Shown: positions 27,774 through 36,880 of the stretch, piece by piece | Position numbering within the stretch: the stretch's first letter is position 1 | Layout: each line of letters opens with the position of its first letter | Source of the DNA: Pseudomonas viciae | Lineage (GTDB): Bacteria > Pseudomonadota > Gammaproteobacteria > Pseudomonadales > Pseudomonadaceae | Direction of reading: 5' to 3' | NCBI RefSeq assembly: GCF_004786035.1 | Contig: NZ_CP035088.1 | Location: 5,220,001 to 5,284,000 of the forward strand | DNA length: 64,000 nucleotides | The notes under the pieces: generated by a model | Told to the model about the DNA's origin: nothing | What the model saw: the letters and a program-made list of their open reading frames with translations, nothing else | The model's database searches: none | Position numbers and translations under genes: made by a program

Positions 27774-28746
27774 GCCCATGGACGAACGGCTGCAGCAAGC
27801 GATGAAGCGAGTGCTGCTGGCGACGCTGCCTGGCGTGCTGGCGTTGCTGTGGTTCCATGGCTGGGGCGTGGCGCTCAATCTACTGTTATCCGGCCTCACC
27901 GCCCTGGCGGTCGAAGCCTTGGTGTTACGTGTGCGGCGCCGGCCTCTCATGCCTGAACTGAGCGACGGCAGCGCGCTGGTCAGCGCCACGCTGCTGGCCT
28001 TGGCCCTGCCGGCGTATTGCCCCTGGTGGCTGACCGTCACGGCGGCCGCCTGCGCCTTACTGTTCGGCAAGCACCTGTGGGGCGGTGTCGGCAGCAACCC
28101 GTTCAACCCGGCAATGCTCGGGTACGCCTTGGTGCTGGTGGCGTTCCCCGCCCATATGAGTCATTGGCCCGCGCCCCACGGCGTGGGTTTGCTTGAAGGC
28201 TTGCAACAAGTGTTCGGCATGCAGACGGCGCCCGATGCCTGGGCCGGAGCGACCGCGCTGGACAGTCTGCGAACCAACAGGAGCCTGACCATCGACGAAT
28301 TGTTCGCCAACGATCCGGCGTTCGGGCGTTTCGGTGGCCGAGGTATCGAATGGATCAACCTGGCGTTTTTGGCCGGCGGTCTGTTTCTGCTGCAACAACG
28401 CGTGTTCAGTTGGCATGCGCCAATAGGCATGCTGGCCAGCCTGTTCATCGTCAGTTTGTTGTGCTGGAACGGCTCGGGCTCCGACTCCCATGGCTCACCG
28501 TTGTTTCATCTGTTCACCGGCGCAACCATGCTCGGCGCATTTTTCATCGTGACCGAACCGGTCTCGGGCGCCAAAGCCGCGCTCGCACGGCTGCTATTTG
28601 GCGCAGGCGTGGGGCTGCTGGTTTACCTGATCCGAACGTGGGGTGGTTACCCTGATGGCGTAGCCTTTGCGGTGTTGCTGATGAACCTCGGTGTACCAGC
28701 ACTGGAGCGGTTTGCCGAGGCGCGACAACGGCGGCAACTGACATGA
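27760..28746 (+). CDS. rnfD: RnfD-like membrane subunit
   Basis: 328 residues, about nine membrane helices. RnfD features: [36 protein letters not shown], the flavin-attachment segment [11 protein letters not shown] (Thr of the GAT motif kept, preceding Ser replaced by Ala), and [21 protein letters not shown] near the C-terminus. RnfD holds a covalent FMN. Start at ATG 27760 overlaps the rnfB end by 14 bases with AGGTGG upstream; ATG 27778 is an alternative. Confidence 0.88.
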   Translation: MPLPEPMDERLQQAMKRVLLATLPGVLALLWFHGWGVALNLLLSGLTALAVEALVLRVRRRPLMPELSDGSALVSATLLALALPAYCPWWLTVTAAACALLFGKHLWGGVGSNPFNPAMLGYALVLVAFPAHMSHWPAPHGVGLLEGLQQVFGMQTAPDAWAGATALDSLRTNRSLTIDELFANDPAFGRFGGRGIEWINLAFLAGGLFLLQQRVFSWHAPIGMLASLFIVSLLCWNGSGSDSHGSPLFHLFTGATMLGAFFIVTEPVSGAKAALARLLFGAGVGLLVYLIRTWGGYPDGVAFAVLLMNLGVPALERFAEARQRRQLT

Positions 28747-29351
28747 AAAAACCTGGCGGCGTTGTAATCCTGATCCTGCTGATCAGCCTCGGTATCGGTG
28801 CGACTTACCTCGCGCAGCTCAGCACCGCCGGACGCATCGAGGCACAGCAACAAGCGATCGCCAACCGAAGCCTTCTCGAGGTGCTGCCAGCCGAGCAATA
28901 TGACAACCAGCCATTGGCGCAGCCTGTCATGACGGACCCACTGGCCCTGGCCCATAGCACGCTGCTGGGCGGTTATCTGGCGACCCGCAGCGGCCAGCCA
29001 AGCGCTGTGCTGTTACGCAGCCAGGTGCTGGGCTATGAAGGCAGCATCCAATTGCTGATTGCCATCGACCCGCAGGGTCGGTTGCTGGGCGTGAAAACCC
29101 TGCGCCAGGCCGAAACACCCGGGCTGGGTGCGGCGATTGCCGGCTGGCCGAACACTTGGTTGCAAACCTTCAACGGTAAATCGCGCCAGGACCCGGACGA
29201 CAACGGTTGGGCCTTGAAAAAGGACCGCGGGCAGTTCGATCAACTGGCAGGCGCGACGGTGACCTCCCGGGCAGTCCTCCAGGCGATTCACGATGCGTTG
29301 CGTTACTTCGACGAACACAAGGCTCAACTGACCGCGGTGGCTAGCGAATGA
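28743..29351 (+). CDS. rnfG: RnfG-like periplasmic flavoprotein subunit
   Basis: 202 residues. One N-terminal membrane anchor (GVVILILLISLGIGATYLAQL), FMN-binding domain with VLGYEGSIQLLIAIDPQG, AETPGLG, and the covalent-FMN motif LAGATVTSRAV (Thr of SGAT kept). Start overlaps the rnfD stop (ATGA). RnfG passes electrons across the periplasmic side of the complex. Confidence 0.88.
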   Translation: MKKPGGVVILILLISLGIGATYLAQLSTAGRIEAQQQAIANRSLLEVLPAEQYDNQPLAQPVMTDPLALAHSTLLGGYLATRSGQPSAVLLRSQVLGYEGSIQLLIAIDPQGRLLGVKTLRQAETPGLGAAIAGWPNTWLQTFNGKSRQDPDDNGWALKKDRGQFDQLAGATVTSRAVLQAIHDALRYFDEHKAQLTAVASE

Positions 29352-29881
29352 ATAAACCATGGGTACTGACAGGCGGCCTGTTGCTCGTCCCGCTGATCGG
29401 TGCGACAAACTCGCTGGCCGGCGCATTGGGGTTATGGCTGGCCTGGGTCGTGATTACCCTCGGCCATGGCTTGGCGATGGGACTTGTCCGGCCCCGCCTG
29501 ACAGCGTATCAACGGCAGCTCGCCTCCGTCTTGCTGGCCGCCACCCTGACCGCTTGCGCAGGCCTTGCCGCACAGGCCTGGGCGCTGGAATTGTATCGGC
29601 CGTTGAGTCTTTATTTTGGCTGGATCGCCTTGAGCTGCGTGGCACTGGAGCATGAGGGGGGCTTCATTGAGCCCCGCTTGCCTGCAAGCCTCAGGCTGGC
29701 GGGGCTGTTCGGCCTCTGGATGATCGGCCTGGGCGCCTTGCGCGAGCTGATCGGTAGCAACCTGCCCCTGGCCCTGCTCGCCCCTGGCGGGTTCATTCTG
29801 CTCGGCCTGCTGCTGGCGGCTTGCCAGGCGTGGACGGCCGCCAAACCCCATTCAACCATTGAGGAAACGCCGCGCCCATGA
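29348..29881 (+). CDS. rnfE: RnfE-like membrane subunit
   Basis: 177 residues, shorter than the usual 195-230, with about six membrane helices. LVPLIGATNSLAGALGLWLAW at the start and LGALRELIG with LLAPGGFILLGLLLAA at the end match RnfE. Start overlaps rnfG stop and its own stop overlaps the nth start (ATGA both). Pairs with RnfA in the membrane. Confidence 0.82.
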   Translation: MNKPWVLTGGLLLVPLIGATNSLAGALGLWLAWVVITLGHGLAMGLVRPRLTAYQRQLASVLLAATLTACAGLAAQAWALELYRPLSLYFGWIALSCVALEHEGGFIEPRLPASLRLAGLFGLWMIGLGALRELIGSNLPLALLAPGGFILLGLLLAACQAWTAAKPHSTIEETPRP

Positions 29882-30516
29882 ACGCCGCAAAACGCCTGGA
29901 AATATTTCGCCGTTTTCACGAAGACAACCCGGAACCGAAAACCGAACTGGCCTACTCCTCGCCATTCGAGTTGTTGATCGCGGTGATTCTGTCGGCCCAG
30001 TCCACTGACGTCGGCGTCAACAAAGCCACGGCCAAACTGTTTCCGGTGGCCAACACACCGGAGGCGATCCATGCCCTGGGCGTCGAAGGGCTGTCCGAAT
30101 ACATCAAGACCATTGGCTTGTTCAACAGCAAGGCGAAAAACGTCATCGAAACCTGCCGCCTGCTGATCGAGCGCCACGGCAGTGAAATCCCACAGACTCG
30201 CGAAGCGCTGGAAGCCCTTCCAGGCGTGGGCCGCAAAACCGCCAACGTCGTGCTCAATACTGCGTTTCGTCAGTTGACCATGGCGGTCGACACCCACATC
30301 TTCCGCGTCAGCAACCGCACCGGGCTGGCGCCGGGTAAAAACGTGGTGGAGGTGGAGAAAAAACTGATGAAGTTCGTACCCAAGGAATTTCTCCTGGACT
30401 CTCATCACTGGCTCATTCTCCATGGGCGATACGTGTGCCTGGCACGCAAGCCCCGCTGTGGCAGCTGCCGAATCGAAGACTTGTGCGAATACAAGCACAA
30501 GACCTCCGACGATTGA
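29878..30516 (+). CDS. nth: Endonuclease III (DNA glycosylase/AP lyase)
   Basis: 212 residues. Helix-hairpin-helix with catalytic Lys (ALPGVGRKTANVVLNTAF), catalytic Asp in VDTHIFRVSNRTG, and the 4Fe-4S loop C-x6-C-x2-C-x5-C (CLARKPRCGSCRIEDLC). Removes oxidised pyrimidines in base-excision repair. Last gene of the rnf operon, an arrangement shared with P. aeruginosa and E. coli; the link may reflect shared Fe-S/redox need. Confidence 0.96.
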   Translation: MNAAKRLEIFRRFHEDNPEPKTELAYSSPFELLIAVILSAQSTDVGVNKATAKLFPVANTPEAIHALGVEGLSEYIKTIGLFNSKAKNVIETCRLLIERHGSEIPQTREALEALPGVGRKTANVVLNTAFRQLTMAVDTHIFRVSNRTGLAPGKNVVEVEKKLMKFVPKEFLLDSHHWLILHGRYVCLARKPRCGSCRIEDLCEYKHKTSDD

Positions 30517-30623
30517 GACACTATTGATTTTATCGATCTATCGATTGAAAAAATCTTTTTTACCCGCCCGTGGTTTATCGATATAAGGAGCGCCAATGGC
30601 AGTCTTAGCCTGGAGTCGAACCC

Positions 30624-30806
30624 ATGAGTGCTGGCAAAGAACAACTGGATGTAGAAGACGATTTCATCGCCGTTGAGGCTGACGACGCGGAACCTGTGGT
30701 CGTGGAAGTGGCGAAAACCAATCTGAGCAAACGCCGCACCATTGATAACCTGCTGGAAGAGCGCCGCTTGCAGAAACAACTGGCCGATTACGATTTTGAC
30801 CTCTGA
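30624..30806 (+). CDS. PA3496-family small protein
   Basis: 60 residues, acidic N-terminal half and a basic segment KTNLSKRRTIDNLLEERRLQKQL-type helix in the C-terminal half (basic core SKRRTIDNLLEERRLQ). This corresponds to the small protein encoded after nth in P. aeruginosa (PA3496), annotated as a putative envelope-integrity protein. No signal or membrane helix is visible. A terminator follows directly. Confidence 0.75.
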   Translation: MSAGKEQLDVEDDFIAVEADDAEPVVVEVAKTNLSKRRTIDNLLEERRLQKQLADYDFDL

Positions 30807-30811
30807 CACGT

Positions 30812-30837
30812 AAAAGCCTCCCTGATGGAGGCTTTTT
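30812..30837 (+). terminator. Terminator after the PA3496-like gene
   Basis: Stem AAAAGCCTCC / GGAGGCTTTT with loop CTGAT and T-run; probably bidirectional, also serving the convergent response-regulator gene. Confidence 0.88.
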
Positions 30838-30860
30838 ACTGAGTACGCGTGATCGAAAAC

Positions 30861-31487
30861 TCACACCAACCCATTGCGCTGCGCCAGCTCGATCAGATCG
30901 ACCAGCGAGCGTGCATTGAGTTTCAACAACAAGCGCGTCTTGTAAGTACTGACCGTCTTGTTGCTTAAAAACATCCCATCGGCAATTTCCTTATTGGTTT
31001 TTCCGCGCGCCAGTTGCTGCAGAACCATCATCTCTCGCCCAGACAAACGGTCCACCATATCGGACTCGCTGGCGTTGCCAAGACTCGAACGCACCGTATG
31101 CAATGCCTGATTGGGAAAGTAGCTGTAACCGGACAGTACTGCCTTTATCGCACTCAACAACTCCGTGAGGTCCTGTTGCTTGCATACATAACCGGCCGCG
31201 CCCGTTTGCATGCAGCGCATCGAAAAATGCCCGGGCGCCTGGGAGGTAAGCACCAATACTTTCAGCGGTGAAGGGTTGACAGTCAGGCGCGCGATAACCT
31301 CCAACCCGTCCAGTTTCGGAATACCGATATCCAGGATGACAATGTCGGGCGCAAGTTCACGGGCGAGTTGTAAGGCATCGACACCATTGTCCGTTTCGGC
31401 AACCACTTCATAACCATGACGCTCCATTAGTAGACGTACAGCAAGACGAATGACGGGATGATCATCCACGATCAGCACTTTATTCAT
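30861..31487 (-). CDS. LuxR/NarL-family response regulator
   Basis: 208 residues from ATG 31485-31487 (MNKVLIVDDHPVIRLAVRLL). Receiver domain with D8, D9, phosphoacceptor D53 and K104-type Lys in AAGYVCKQQD; C-terminal HTH LSGREMMVLQQLARGKTNKEIA with STYKTRLLLKLNARSLVDL. BvgA/EvgA/RcsB-like. No sensor kinase is adjacent, so the partner is elsewhere. A long AT-rich gap lies upstream; regulation target unknown. Confidence 0.88.
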   Translation of the reverse strand: MNKVLIVDDHPVIRLAVRLLMERHGYEVVAETDNGVDALQLARELAPDIVILDIGIPKLDGLEVIARLTVNPSPLKVLVLTSQAPGHFSMRCMQTGAAGYVCKQQDLTELLSAIKAVLSGYSYFPNQALHTVRSSLGNASESDMVDRLSGREMMVLQQLARGKTNKEIADGMFLSNKTVSTYKTRLLLKLNARSLVDLIELAQRNGLV

Positions 31488-31955
31488 GGGCAAATCCAAC
31501 TTCGCTGTTCGAATTTTTAGAGCACGCACAATAGCCTAGTCATTTCTACCTTGGCATGCCGCCCCCCCCTGAGTGCTCGCACCGAGAGACGCAACCTACA
31601 AGCAATACAGAAAAATCCTACAAATTACCGTGAAAATAATGTGCCATAAATTTTCTCACGGAACGCTGACTCCCCTCCCTAACCACCCGACACCTTTTCG
31701 GACAATGTGTTTTTCTGCACTTGGCTATCCCGTATGCAGAGAGATAAAAGTCATTCCACTCATAAAAAGTAACTGAATTATTATCGATAAAACAGCAACA
31801 ACCTCACTAACACGGCTAAAACTTATATAAAACCAGCGAGCACAAACCCAACGTCCAAAACAGGATATGACCCCTCCCCATAGTCAACCGACAATTCATT
31901 AACAACTCACTCATTTCATTCAATCATCGAGCATAAATAACCATGAGCCATCACC
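31488..31955. other. AT-rich 468-base gap
   Basis: No convincing gene. The right two-thirds (about 31600-31955) are much richer in A/T than the rest of the window, with several A-runs and TTATCGATAAAA-like stretches. An eight-C run lies at 31562-31569. It separates two divergent genes and probably holds both promoters; no clear operator palindrome was recognised. Confidence 0.6.
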
Positions 31956-32456
31956 ATGAACAAACCTTTGAAAACCATCACCAACCCCATGACCCTGATC
32001 GCTATATTTGCAACGTTGTCTGAAACCTCTGCGGCGATTTCCCTGCCTTTCCTGGATGACCAGGACCGTGAATATTATCTGTGGTTTTTGATCAGCTTTC
32101 CGTTTTATCTGCTGTTGCTTTTTTTCATCACACTCAACTTCAACTATCGCTCGTTATATTCACCGTCAGATTTTCGCAAGAGCAAACACTTCATAAAGAC
32201 CATGGATGACTCGACCTGCCGTCATAGACGAGTGTTACGTCGGGCCGATAAAGTCAAAAAATCAGTCATGCGCGGTCATCGGCGCAAACACGATCCACAA
32301 CGGTTCATTTTTCTGCTGTTCAGCCCATCGGGAGAGCTGATTGCAGTGTATCGGGCCAAACCCTTGAAGCCGGCTACGGGACACACTGAAATTGTTCTGT
32401 ACGTCATGCACAGCCGCGACAACGCAGACGGTGTACCGGACAGGCAGGAGGGGTGA
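31956..32456 (+). CDS. Hypothetical membrane protein
   Basis: 166 residues, not recognised. N-terminal hydrophobic stretch (NPMTLIAIFATLSETSAAISL), a clear membrane helix (YYLWFLISFPFYLLLLFFITL), then a strongly basic cytoplasmic segment (RHRRVLRRADKVKKSVMRGHRRKH) and a beta-like end (FIFLLFSPSGELIAVYRAK, TEIVLYVMH). Base composition is more AT-rich than its neighbours at the 5' end and no clear ribosome site is seen. Overlapping frame at 31943 encodes a short His-rich stretch and was not used. Real gene likely from its structured protein, role unknown. Confidence 0.65.
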   Translation: MNKPLKTITNPMTLIAIFATLSETSAAISLPFLDDQDREYYLWFLISFPFYLLLLFFITLNFNYRSLYSPSDFRKSKHFIKTMDDSTCRHRRVLRRADKVKKSVMRGHRRKHDPQRFIFLLFSPSGELIAVYRAKPLKPATGHTEIVLYVMHSRDNADGVPDRQEG

Positions 32457-32500
32457 GCGCTCAAGGAATAGCGCTGCACAACAGGAGGGAGCCACAAACA

Positions 32501-32529
32501 AAAACGGCCTGCTCATGGCAGGCCGTTTT
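32501..32529. terminator. Terminator after argG
   Basis: Perfect 12-bp stem AAAACGGCCTGC / GCAGGCCGTTTT with loop TCATG; on the minus strand it is followed by a T-rich stretch (TGTTTGT). It also faces the convergent hypothetical gene. Confidence 0.85.
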
Positions 32530-32542
32530 CATATCGCCAGGG

Positions 32543-33760
32543 TCAGAACAGCTTGCGACCCTTGTTCGCCGCAATACGCATGCGCAGGGCGTTGAGCTTG
32601 ATGAAACCGGCTGCGTCGGCCTGGTTGTAAGCGCCACCGTCTTCTTCGAAGGTCGCGATGTTGGCATCGAACAACGACTCATCGGACTTGCGACCGGTAA
32701 CGATCACGTTGCCTTTGTACAGCTTCAGGCGTACCACACCGTTCACGTGGGCCTGGGAGGCGTCGATCATCTGCTGCAGCATCAGACGCTCAGGGCTCCA
32801 CCAGTAACCGGTGTAGATCAGGCTGGCGTACTTGGGCATCAGCTCGTCTTTAAGGTGAGCCACTTCGCGGTCCAGGGTGATCGATTCGATCGCCCGGTGA
32901 GCGCGCAGCATGATGGTGCCGCCCGGGGTTTCGTAGCAACCACGGGACTTCATGCCGACATAGCGGTTCTCGACGATGTCCAGACGGCCGATGCCGTGTT
33001 CGCCACCGATGCGGTTCAGGGTCGCCAGCACGGTGGCCGGGCTCATTTCCACGCCGTCCAGGGCGACGATATCGCCGTTGCGATAGGTCAGTTCCAGGTA
33101 TTGCGGGGTATCAGGAGCTTTCTCCGGGGAGACCGTCCAGCGCCACATGTCTTCTTCGTGCTCGGTCCAGGTGTCTTCCAGCACGCCGCCTTCATAGGAG
33201 ATGTGCAGCAGGTTGGCATCCATCGAGTACGGGGATTTCTTCTTGCCGTGACGCTCGATCGGGATCGCGTGCTTCTCGGCGTAGTCCATCAGCTTTTCAC
33301 GGGACAGCAAGTCCCACTCACGCCAAGGGGCGATGACTTTCACGCCCGGCTTGAGAGCATAGGCGCCCAGCTCGAAACGCACCTGGTCGTTGCCTTTGCC
33401 GGTGGCGCCATGGGAAATGGCGTCGGCGCCGGTTTCATTGGCGATTTCGATCAGGCGCTTGGCGATCAACGGACGGGCGATAGACGTACCCAGCAGGTAC
33501 TCGCCTTCGTAAACGGTGTTGGCGCGGAACATCGGGAACACGAAGTCGCGGACGAACTCTTCGCGCAGGTCATCGATGTAGATCTCTTTGACGCCCATGG
33601 CCTGAGCCTTGGCGCGTGCAGGTTCGACTTCTTCGCCCTGCCCCAGGTCTGCGGTGAAGGTCACCACTTCGCAGTTATAAGTGTCCTGCAGCCACTTGAG
33701 GATCACCGAAGTGTCCAGGCCGCCGGAATACGCCAGAACGACCTTGTTTACGTCCGCCAT
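32543..33760 (-). CDS. argG: Argininosuccinate synthase
   Basis: 405 residues from ATG 33758-33760 ([20 protein letters not shown]), holding the PP-loop SGGLDTS. Other motifs: [33 protein letters not shown], and [19 protein letters not shown]. It condenses citrulline and aspartate using ATP in arginine biosynthesis. The longer open frame upstream was rejected as it adds non-conserved residues. Same order argG-motY-pyrC-rnt as in P. aeruginosa; argF lies about 9 kb away in this window. Confidence 0.97.
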   Translation of the reverse strand: MADVNKVVLAYSGGLDTSVILKWLQDTYNCEVVTFTADLGQGEEVEPARAKAQAMGVKEIYIDDLREEFVRDFVFPMFRANTVYEGEYLLGTSIARPLIAKRLIEIANETGADAISHGATGKGNDQVRFELGAYALKPGVKVIAPWREWDLLSREKLMDYAEKHAIPIERHGKKKSPYSMDANLLHISYEGGVLEDTWTEHEEDMWRWTVSPEKAPDTPQYLELTYRNGDIVALDGVEMSPATVLATLNRIGGEHGIGRLDIVENRYVGMKSRGCYETPGGTIMLRAHRAIESITLDREVAHLKDELMPKYASLIYTGYWWSPERLMLQQMIDASQAHVNGVVRLKLYKGNVIVTGRKSDESLFDANIATFEEDGGAYNQADAAGFIKLNALRMRIAANKGRKLF

Positions 33761-33888
33761 GCCATCACTCCACGGGTTGTACGGAAAGCCGGGAAGTCTA
33801 ACGTCCAATGCGGATAATTTACAGGGGCGCGACAGCTTATGACGACGAAGCGACAGATTATGTCGACCGCGCGACGATCAACCCGGGA

Positions 33889-34869
33889 TCAGGACGTCCG
33901 CGCAGCGGCGGGAGCGGCCGTAGGGATCGGTGCCTTGGCCGGAGCGGCGGCCGGCGCCGGGACCTTGGCTGGAGCCACAGCGGGCGCTGGCTGCGGTGCG
34001 GGTGCCGGTGCTTCAACCGGCGCCCCACGCTCCAGGCGCACGACCACGCGACGGTTCTTGGCCCGGTTGGCGGCGTTGGTATTGGACACCAGGGGATAAC
34101 GCTCGCCATGGAACCGCAGGGTGATCTGTGACTCCTGGAAACCATTGGCCTTGAAGAAGTCCTGGACCGCCAGGGCGCGGCGACGCGACAGTTCACGGTT
34201 GGTCAGACGGTTGCCGCTATTGTCAGAGTGACCGTCGAGCTCGACACGATTAACGCTCGGGTCGGCCTTGATGAAGTCGAGCATCACCTGCAACTGGGCC
34301 TTGGCCTGAGCATCGAGCTCGACCCCTTCGCCGGGGAAACCGATCTGGGTTTGCTTGATCTGCTCGAAATTCTTCGGTAACAGTTTCGCCACGCAGCCTT
34401 GATAGTCACTGAAGGCCTTATTGAAGCGCACCGGCAACAATCGGACTTCCGAGACCCGCCCGTCCTCGGTGTTGCGTCGCACCACAGGGCTGCGCCCGTC
34501 CATCAGCCCACTGATCAAGCGACCTGCCTGGATCTGGGAGCTGTTGAACAAGACATCGCCACTGCCAATCCTGACCGAGCCCAGGTTGATGTCGCCGCGC
34601 CCCGGTTGCCATGGCGCCGCAGCCGCCAGCAAGGTCGCCGAACCGCCACCGAGCATCGGGTTATAGGCCTTGAGCCTGAATGTGGCCTGCTCGCCCGCCC
34701 GACGCACGAACTCGCCGCTGCCGAAATCGGTGATCGGCTGGCTCAGCCGACACTCGAACTTGTCGCCTTCGACCGTCCACTCAATGCTCTCCAGACGGGT
34801 CTGGAAAGTGAGCGCCATGGCGGGAAGGCTGGCAAACACACTGAGCAAGGCTAGATAACGCTGGCGCAC
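33889..34869 (-). CDS. motY: Flagellar protein MotY (OmpA-family)
   Basis: 326 residues from GTG 34867-34869 (VRQRYLALLSVFASLPAMA), which has GGAG six bases upstream; the GTG four codons earlier overlaps that site. Signal peptide, MotY N-terminal domain (FQTRLESIEWTVEGDKFECRL), then OmpA peptidoglycan-binding domain (VELDGHSDNSGNRLTNRELS, RRVVVRLERG). A tail of about 45 residues of Ala/Pro/Lys repeats (APAKAP type) follows. MotY anchors the stator ring in the periplasm and links MotCD/MotAB function. Context between argG and pyrC matches PA3526. Confidence 0.9.
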   Translation of the reverse strand: MRQRYLALLSVFASLPAMALTFQTRLESIEWTVEGDKFECRLSQPITDFGSGEFVRRAGEQATFRLKAYNPMLGGGSATLLAAAAPWQPGRGDINLGSVRIGSGDVLFNSSQIQAGRLISGLMDGRSPVVRRNTEDGRVSEVRLLPVRFNKAFSDYQGCVAKLLPKNFEQIKQTQIGFPGEGVELDAQAKAQLQVMLDFIKADPSVNRVELDGHSDNSGNRLTNRELSRRRALAVQDFFKANGFQESQITLRFHGERYPLVSNTNAANRAKNRRVVVRLERGAPVEAPAPAPQPAPAVAPAKVPAPAAAPAKAPIPTAAPAAARTS

Positions 34870-35060
34870 GGGAGGCTCCACTGACTTTTATACAAAGATC
34901 GACACATGCCGAGGGCATGACGCCTGTCCGGGGCACTGCACGGATTCGTGGCACACCTGTAGGAGCTATCGGTAAGTTGCGGCAGAACTTGATAGCGGGT
35001 GCCTGAATCGGTCTTTTCCGGTAGCATTCCCCAGAGTTTGACCCGCCTGGAAGCCCCCCA

Positions 35061-36107
35061 ATGTCCGACCGCCTGACCCTGCTGCGTCCCGACGACTGGC
35101 ATATTCATCTTCGCGATGGTGCTGTGTTGACCCATACCGTCGCCGATGTCGCGCGCACCTTCGGGCGCGCAATCATCATGCCTAACCTGGTTCCGCCCGT
35201 GCGCAACGCCACCGAGGCCGACGGCTACCGCCAGCGTATCCTCGCCGCACGCCCGGCCGGCAGCCGCTTCGAACCGCTGATGGTGCTTTACCTCACCGAT
35301 CGCACCCAGCCCGAAGAGATCCGCGACGCCAAGGCCAGTGGCTTTGTGCACGCCGCCAAGCTGTATCCGGCCGGCGCCACCACTAACTCTGATTCCGGCG
35401 TCACCAGCATCGACAAGATTTTCCCGGCGCTGGAGGCCATGGCCGAAGTCGGGATGCCGTTGTTGATCCATGGTGAAGTCACCCGGGGCGACGTCGACGT
35501 GTTCGACCGCGAGAAAATCTTCATCGACGAGCACATGCGCCGCGTCGTGGAGCGTTTCCCGACACTCAAGGTGGTGTTCGAACACATCACCACCGGTGAT
35601 GCCGTGCAGTTCGTCAACGAGGCCCCGGCCAACGTTGGCGCGACCATTACCGCCCATCACCTGCTGTACAACCGCAACCACATGCTGGTGGGCGGGATCC
35701 GGCCGCACTTCTATTGCCTGCCGATCCTCAAGCGCAACACTCACCAGGAAGCTCTGCTCGACGCCGCCACCAGCGGCAGCGCCAAGTTTTTCCTCGGCAC
35801 GGACTCGGCGCCCCACGCCCGCCATGCCAAGGAAGCCGCCTGCGGTTGCGCCGGCTGCTACACCGCCTATGCCGCCATCGAGATGTACGCCGAGGCGTTC
35901 GAGCAGCGCAATGCGCTGGACAAGCTCGAAGGCTTCGCCAGCCTGCACGGCCCGCAGTTCTATGGCCTGCCCGTGAACACCGATCGTATTACCCTGGTCC
36001 GCGACGAATGGACCGCCCCCGCCAGCCTGCCCTTCGGCGAGCTGACTGTCATCCCGCTGCGCGCCGGTGAAAAACTGCGCTGGCGCCTGCTGGAGGAAAA
36101 CGCGTGA
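35061..36107 (+). CDS. pyrC: Dihydroorotase (PyrC type)
   Basis: 348 residues. Metal ligands in [13 protein letters not shown] (HxH), carbamylated Lys region [17 protein letters not shown], His in LLIHGEVT and FEHITT, and Asp in [11 protein letters not shown]. Class II dihydroorotase, homodimeric, converts carbamoyl aspartate to dihydroorotate in pyrimidine synthesis. It overlaps rnt (GTGA), a known Pseudomonas pairing. Confidence 0.97.
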   Translation: MSDRLTLLRPDDWHIHLRDGAVLTHTVADVARTFGRAIIMPNLVPPVRNATEADGYRQRILAARPAGSRFEPLMVLYLTDRTQPEEIRDAKASGFVHAAKLYPAGATTNSDSGVTSIDKIFPALEAMAEVGMPLLIHGEVTRGDVDVFDREKIFIDEHMRRVVERFPTLKVVFEHITTGDAVQFVNEAPANVGATITAHHLLYNRNHMLVGGIRPHFYCLPILKRNTHQEALLDAATSGSAKFFLGTDSAPHARHAKEAACGCAGCYTAYAAIEMYAEAFEQRNALDKLEGFASLHGPQFYGLPVNTDRITLVRDEWTAPASLPFGELTVIPLRAGEKLRWRLLEENA

Positions 36108-36781
36108 GTGAAGATCATTTCGACGACGAACAGGACGGCAATGGTGGTTCGGGCGGTGCTCGCCACCCCATGGCCGCCCGGTTCCGGGGTTATCTGCCGG
36201 TCGTCGTCGACGTAGAAACCGGTGGTTTCAATTCCGCCACCGACGCCTTGCTGGAAATCGCCGCGACCACCATCGGCATGGACGAAAAAGGCTTTGTGTT
36301 CCCTGACCACACCTATTTCTTCCGCGTCGAACCGTTCGAAGGCGCCAACATTGAAGCCGCAGCCCTGGAATTCACCGGGATCAAGCTCGATCACCCATTG
36401 CGCATGGCGGTGAGTGAAGAGACCGCCCTGACCGACATTTTCCGTGGCGTGCGCAAGGCGCTGAAGGCCAACGGTTGCAAGCGAGCGATCCTGGTCGGCC
36501 ATAACAGCAGCTTCGACCTGGGTTTCCTCAACGCCGCCGTCGCGCGCATGGACATGAAGCGCAACCCGTTCCACCCATTCTCCAGCTTCGACACGGCAAC
36601 CCTGGCTGGCCTGGCGTATGGCCAGACCGTACTGGCCAAGGCCTGCCAGGCGGCCGACATCGATTTTGATGGCCGTGAAGCCCACTCGGCCCGTTACGAC
36701 ACCGAGAAAACGGCGGAGCTGTTCTGCGGCATCGTCAACCGCTGGAAACAGATGGGTGGCTGGCAGGATTTCGACGACTGA
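36104..36781 (+). CDS. rnt: Ribonuclease T
   Basis: 225 residues from GTG 36104, overlapping the pyrC stop. DEDDh exonuclease motifs: [10 protein letters not shown] (Exo I), [10 protein letters not shown] (Exo II) and [14 protein letters not shown] (Exo III His and Asp). It trims 3' ends of tRNA, 5S and 23S rRNA. Some 30 acidic residues precede the fold. Confidence 0.96.
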   Translation: MSEDHFDDEQDGNGGSGGARHPMAARFRGYLPVVVDVETGGFNSATDALLEIAATTIGMDEKGFVFPDHTYFFRVEPFEGANIEAAALEFTGIKLDHPLRMAVSEETALTDIFRGVRKALKANGCKRAILVGHNSSFDLGFLNAAVARMDMKRNPFHPFSSFDTATLAGLAYGQTVLAKACQAADIDFDGREAHSARYDTEKTAELFCGIVNRWKQMGGWQDFDD

Positions 36782-36834
36782 CATCGGCCTGGCTCCCTCG
36801 CCACGGGATCCATGCTCCGCCTAGAAACACCCAT

Positions 36835-36867
36835 AAAAAAACCGGCCCTATCGAGGGCCGGTTTTTT
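36835..36867. terminator. Bidirectional terminator between rnt and the peroxiredoxin gene
   Basis: Stem AAAAAACCGGCCC / GGGCCGGTTTTTT with loop TATCGA. It lies 54 bases after rnt and 14 bases after the convergent peroxiredoxin stop. Confidence 0.9.
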
Positions 36868-36880
36868 ATGCCTGTTGCGC

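Noticed and set aside
31943..31956. Alternative His-rich start (MSHHHEQ) before the hypothetical membrane protein
   Set aside because: Lies in another frame than the membrane protein, is very short and has no ribosome site; regarded as chance.
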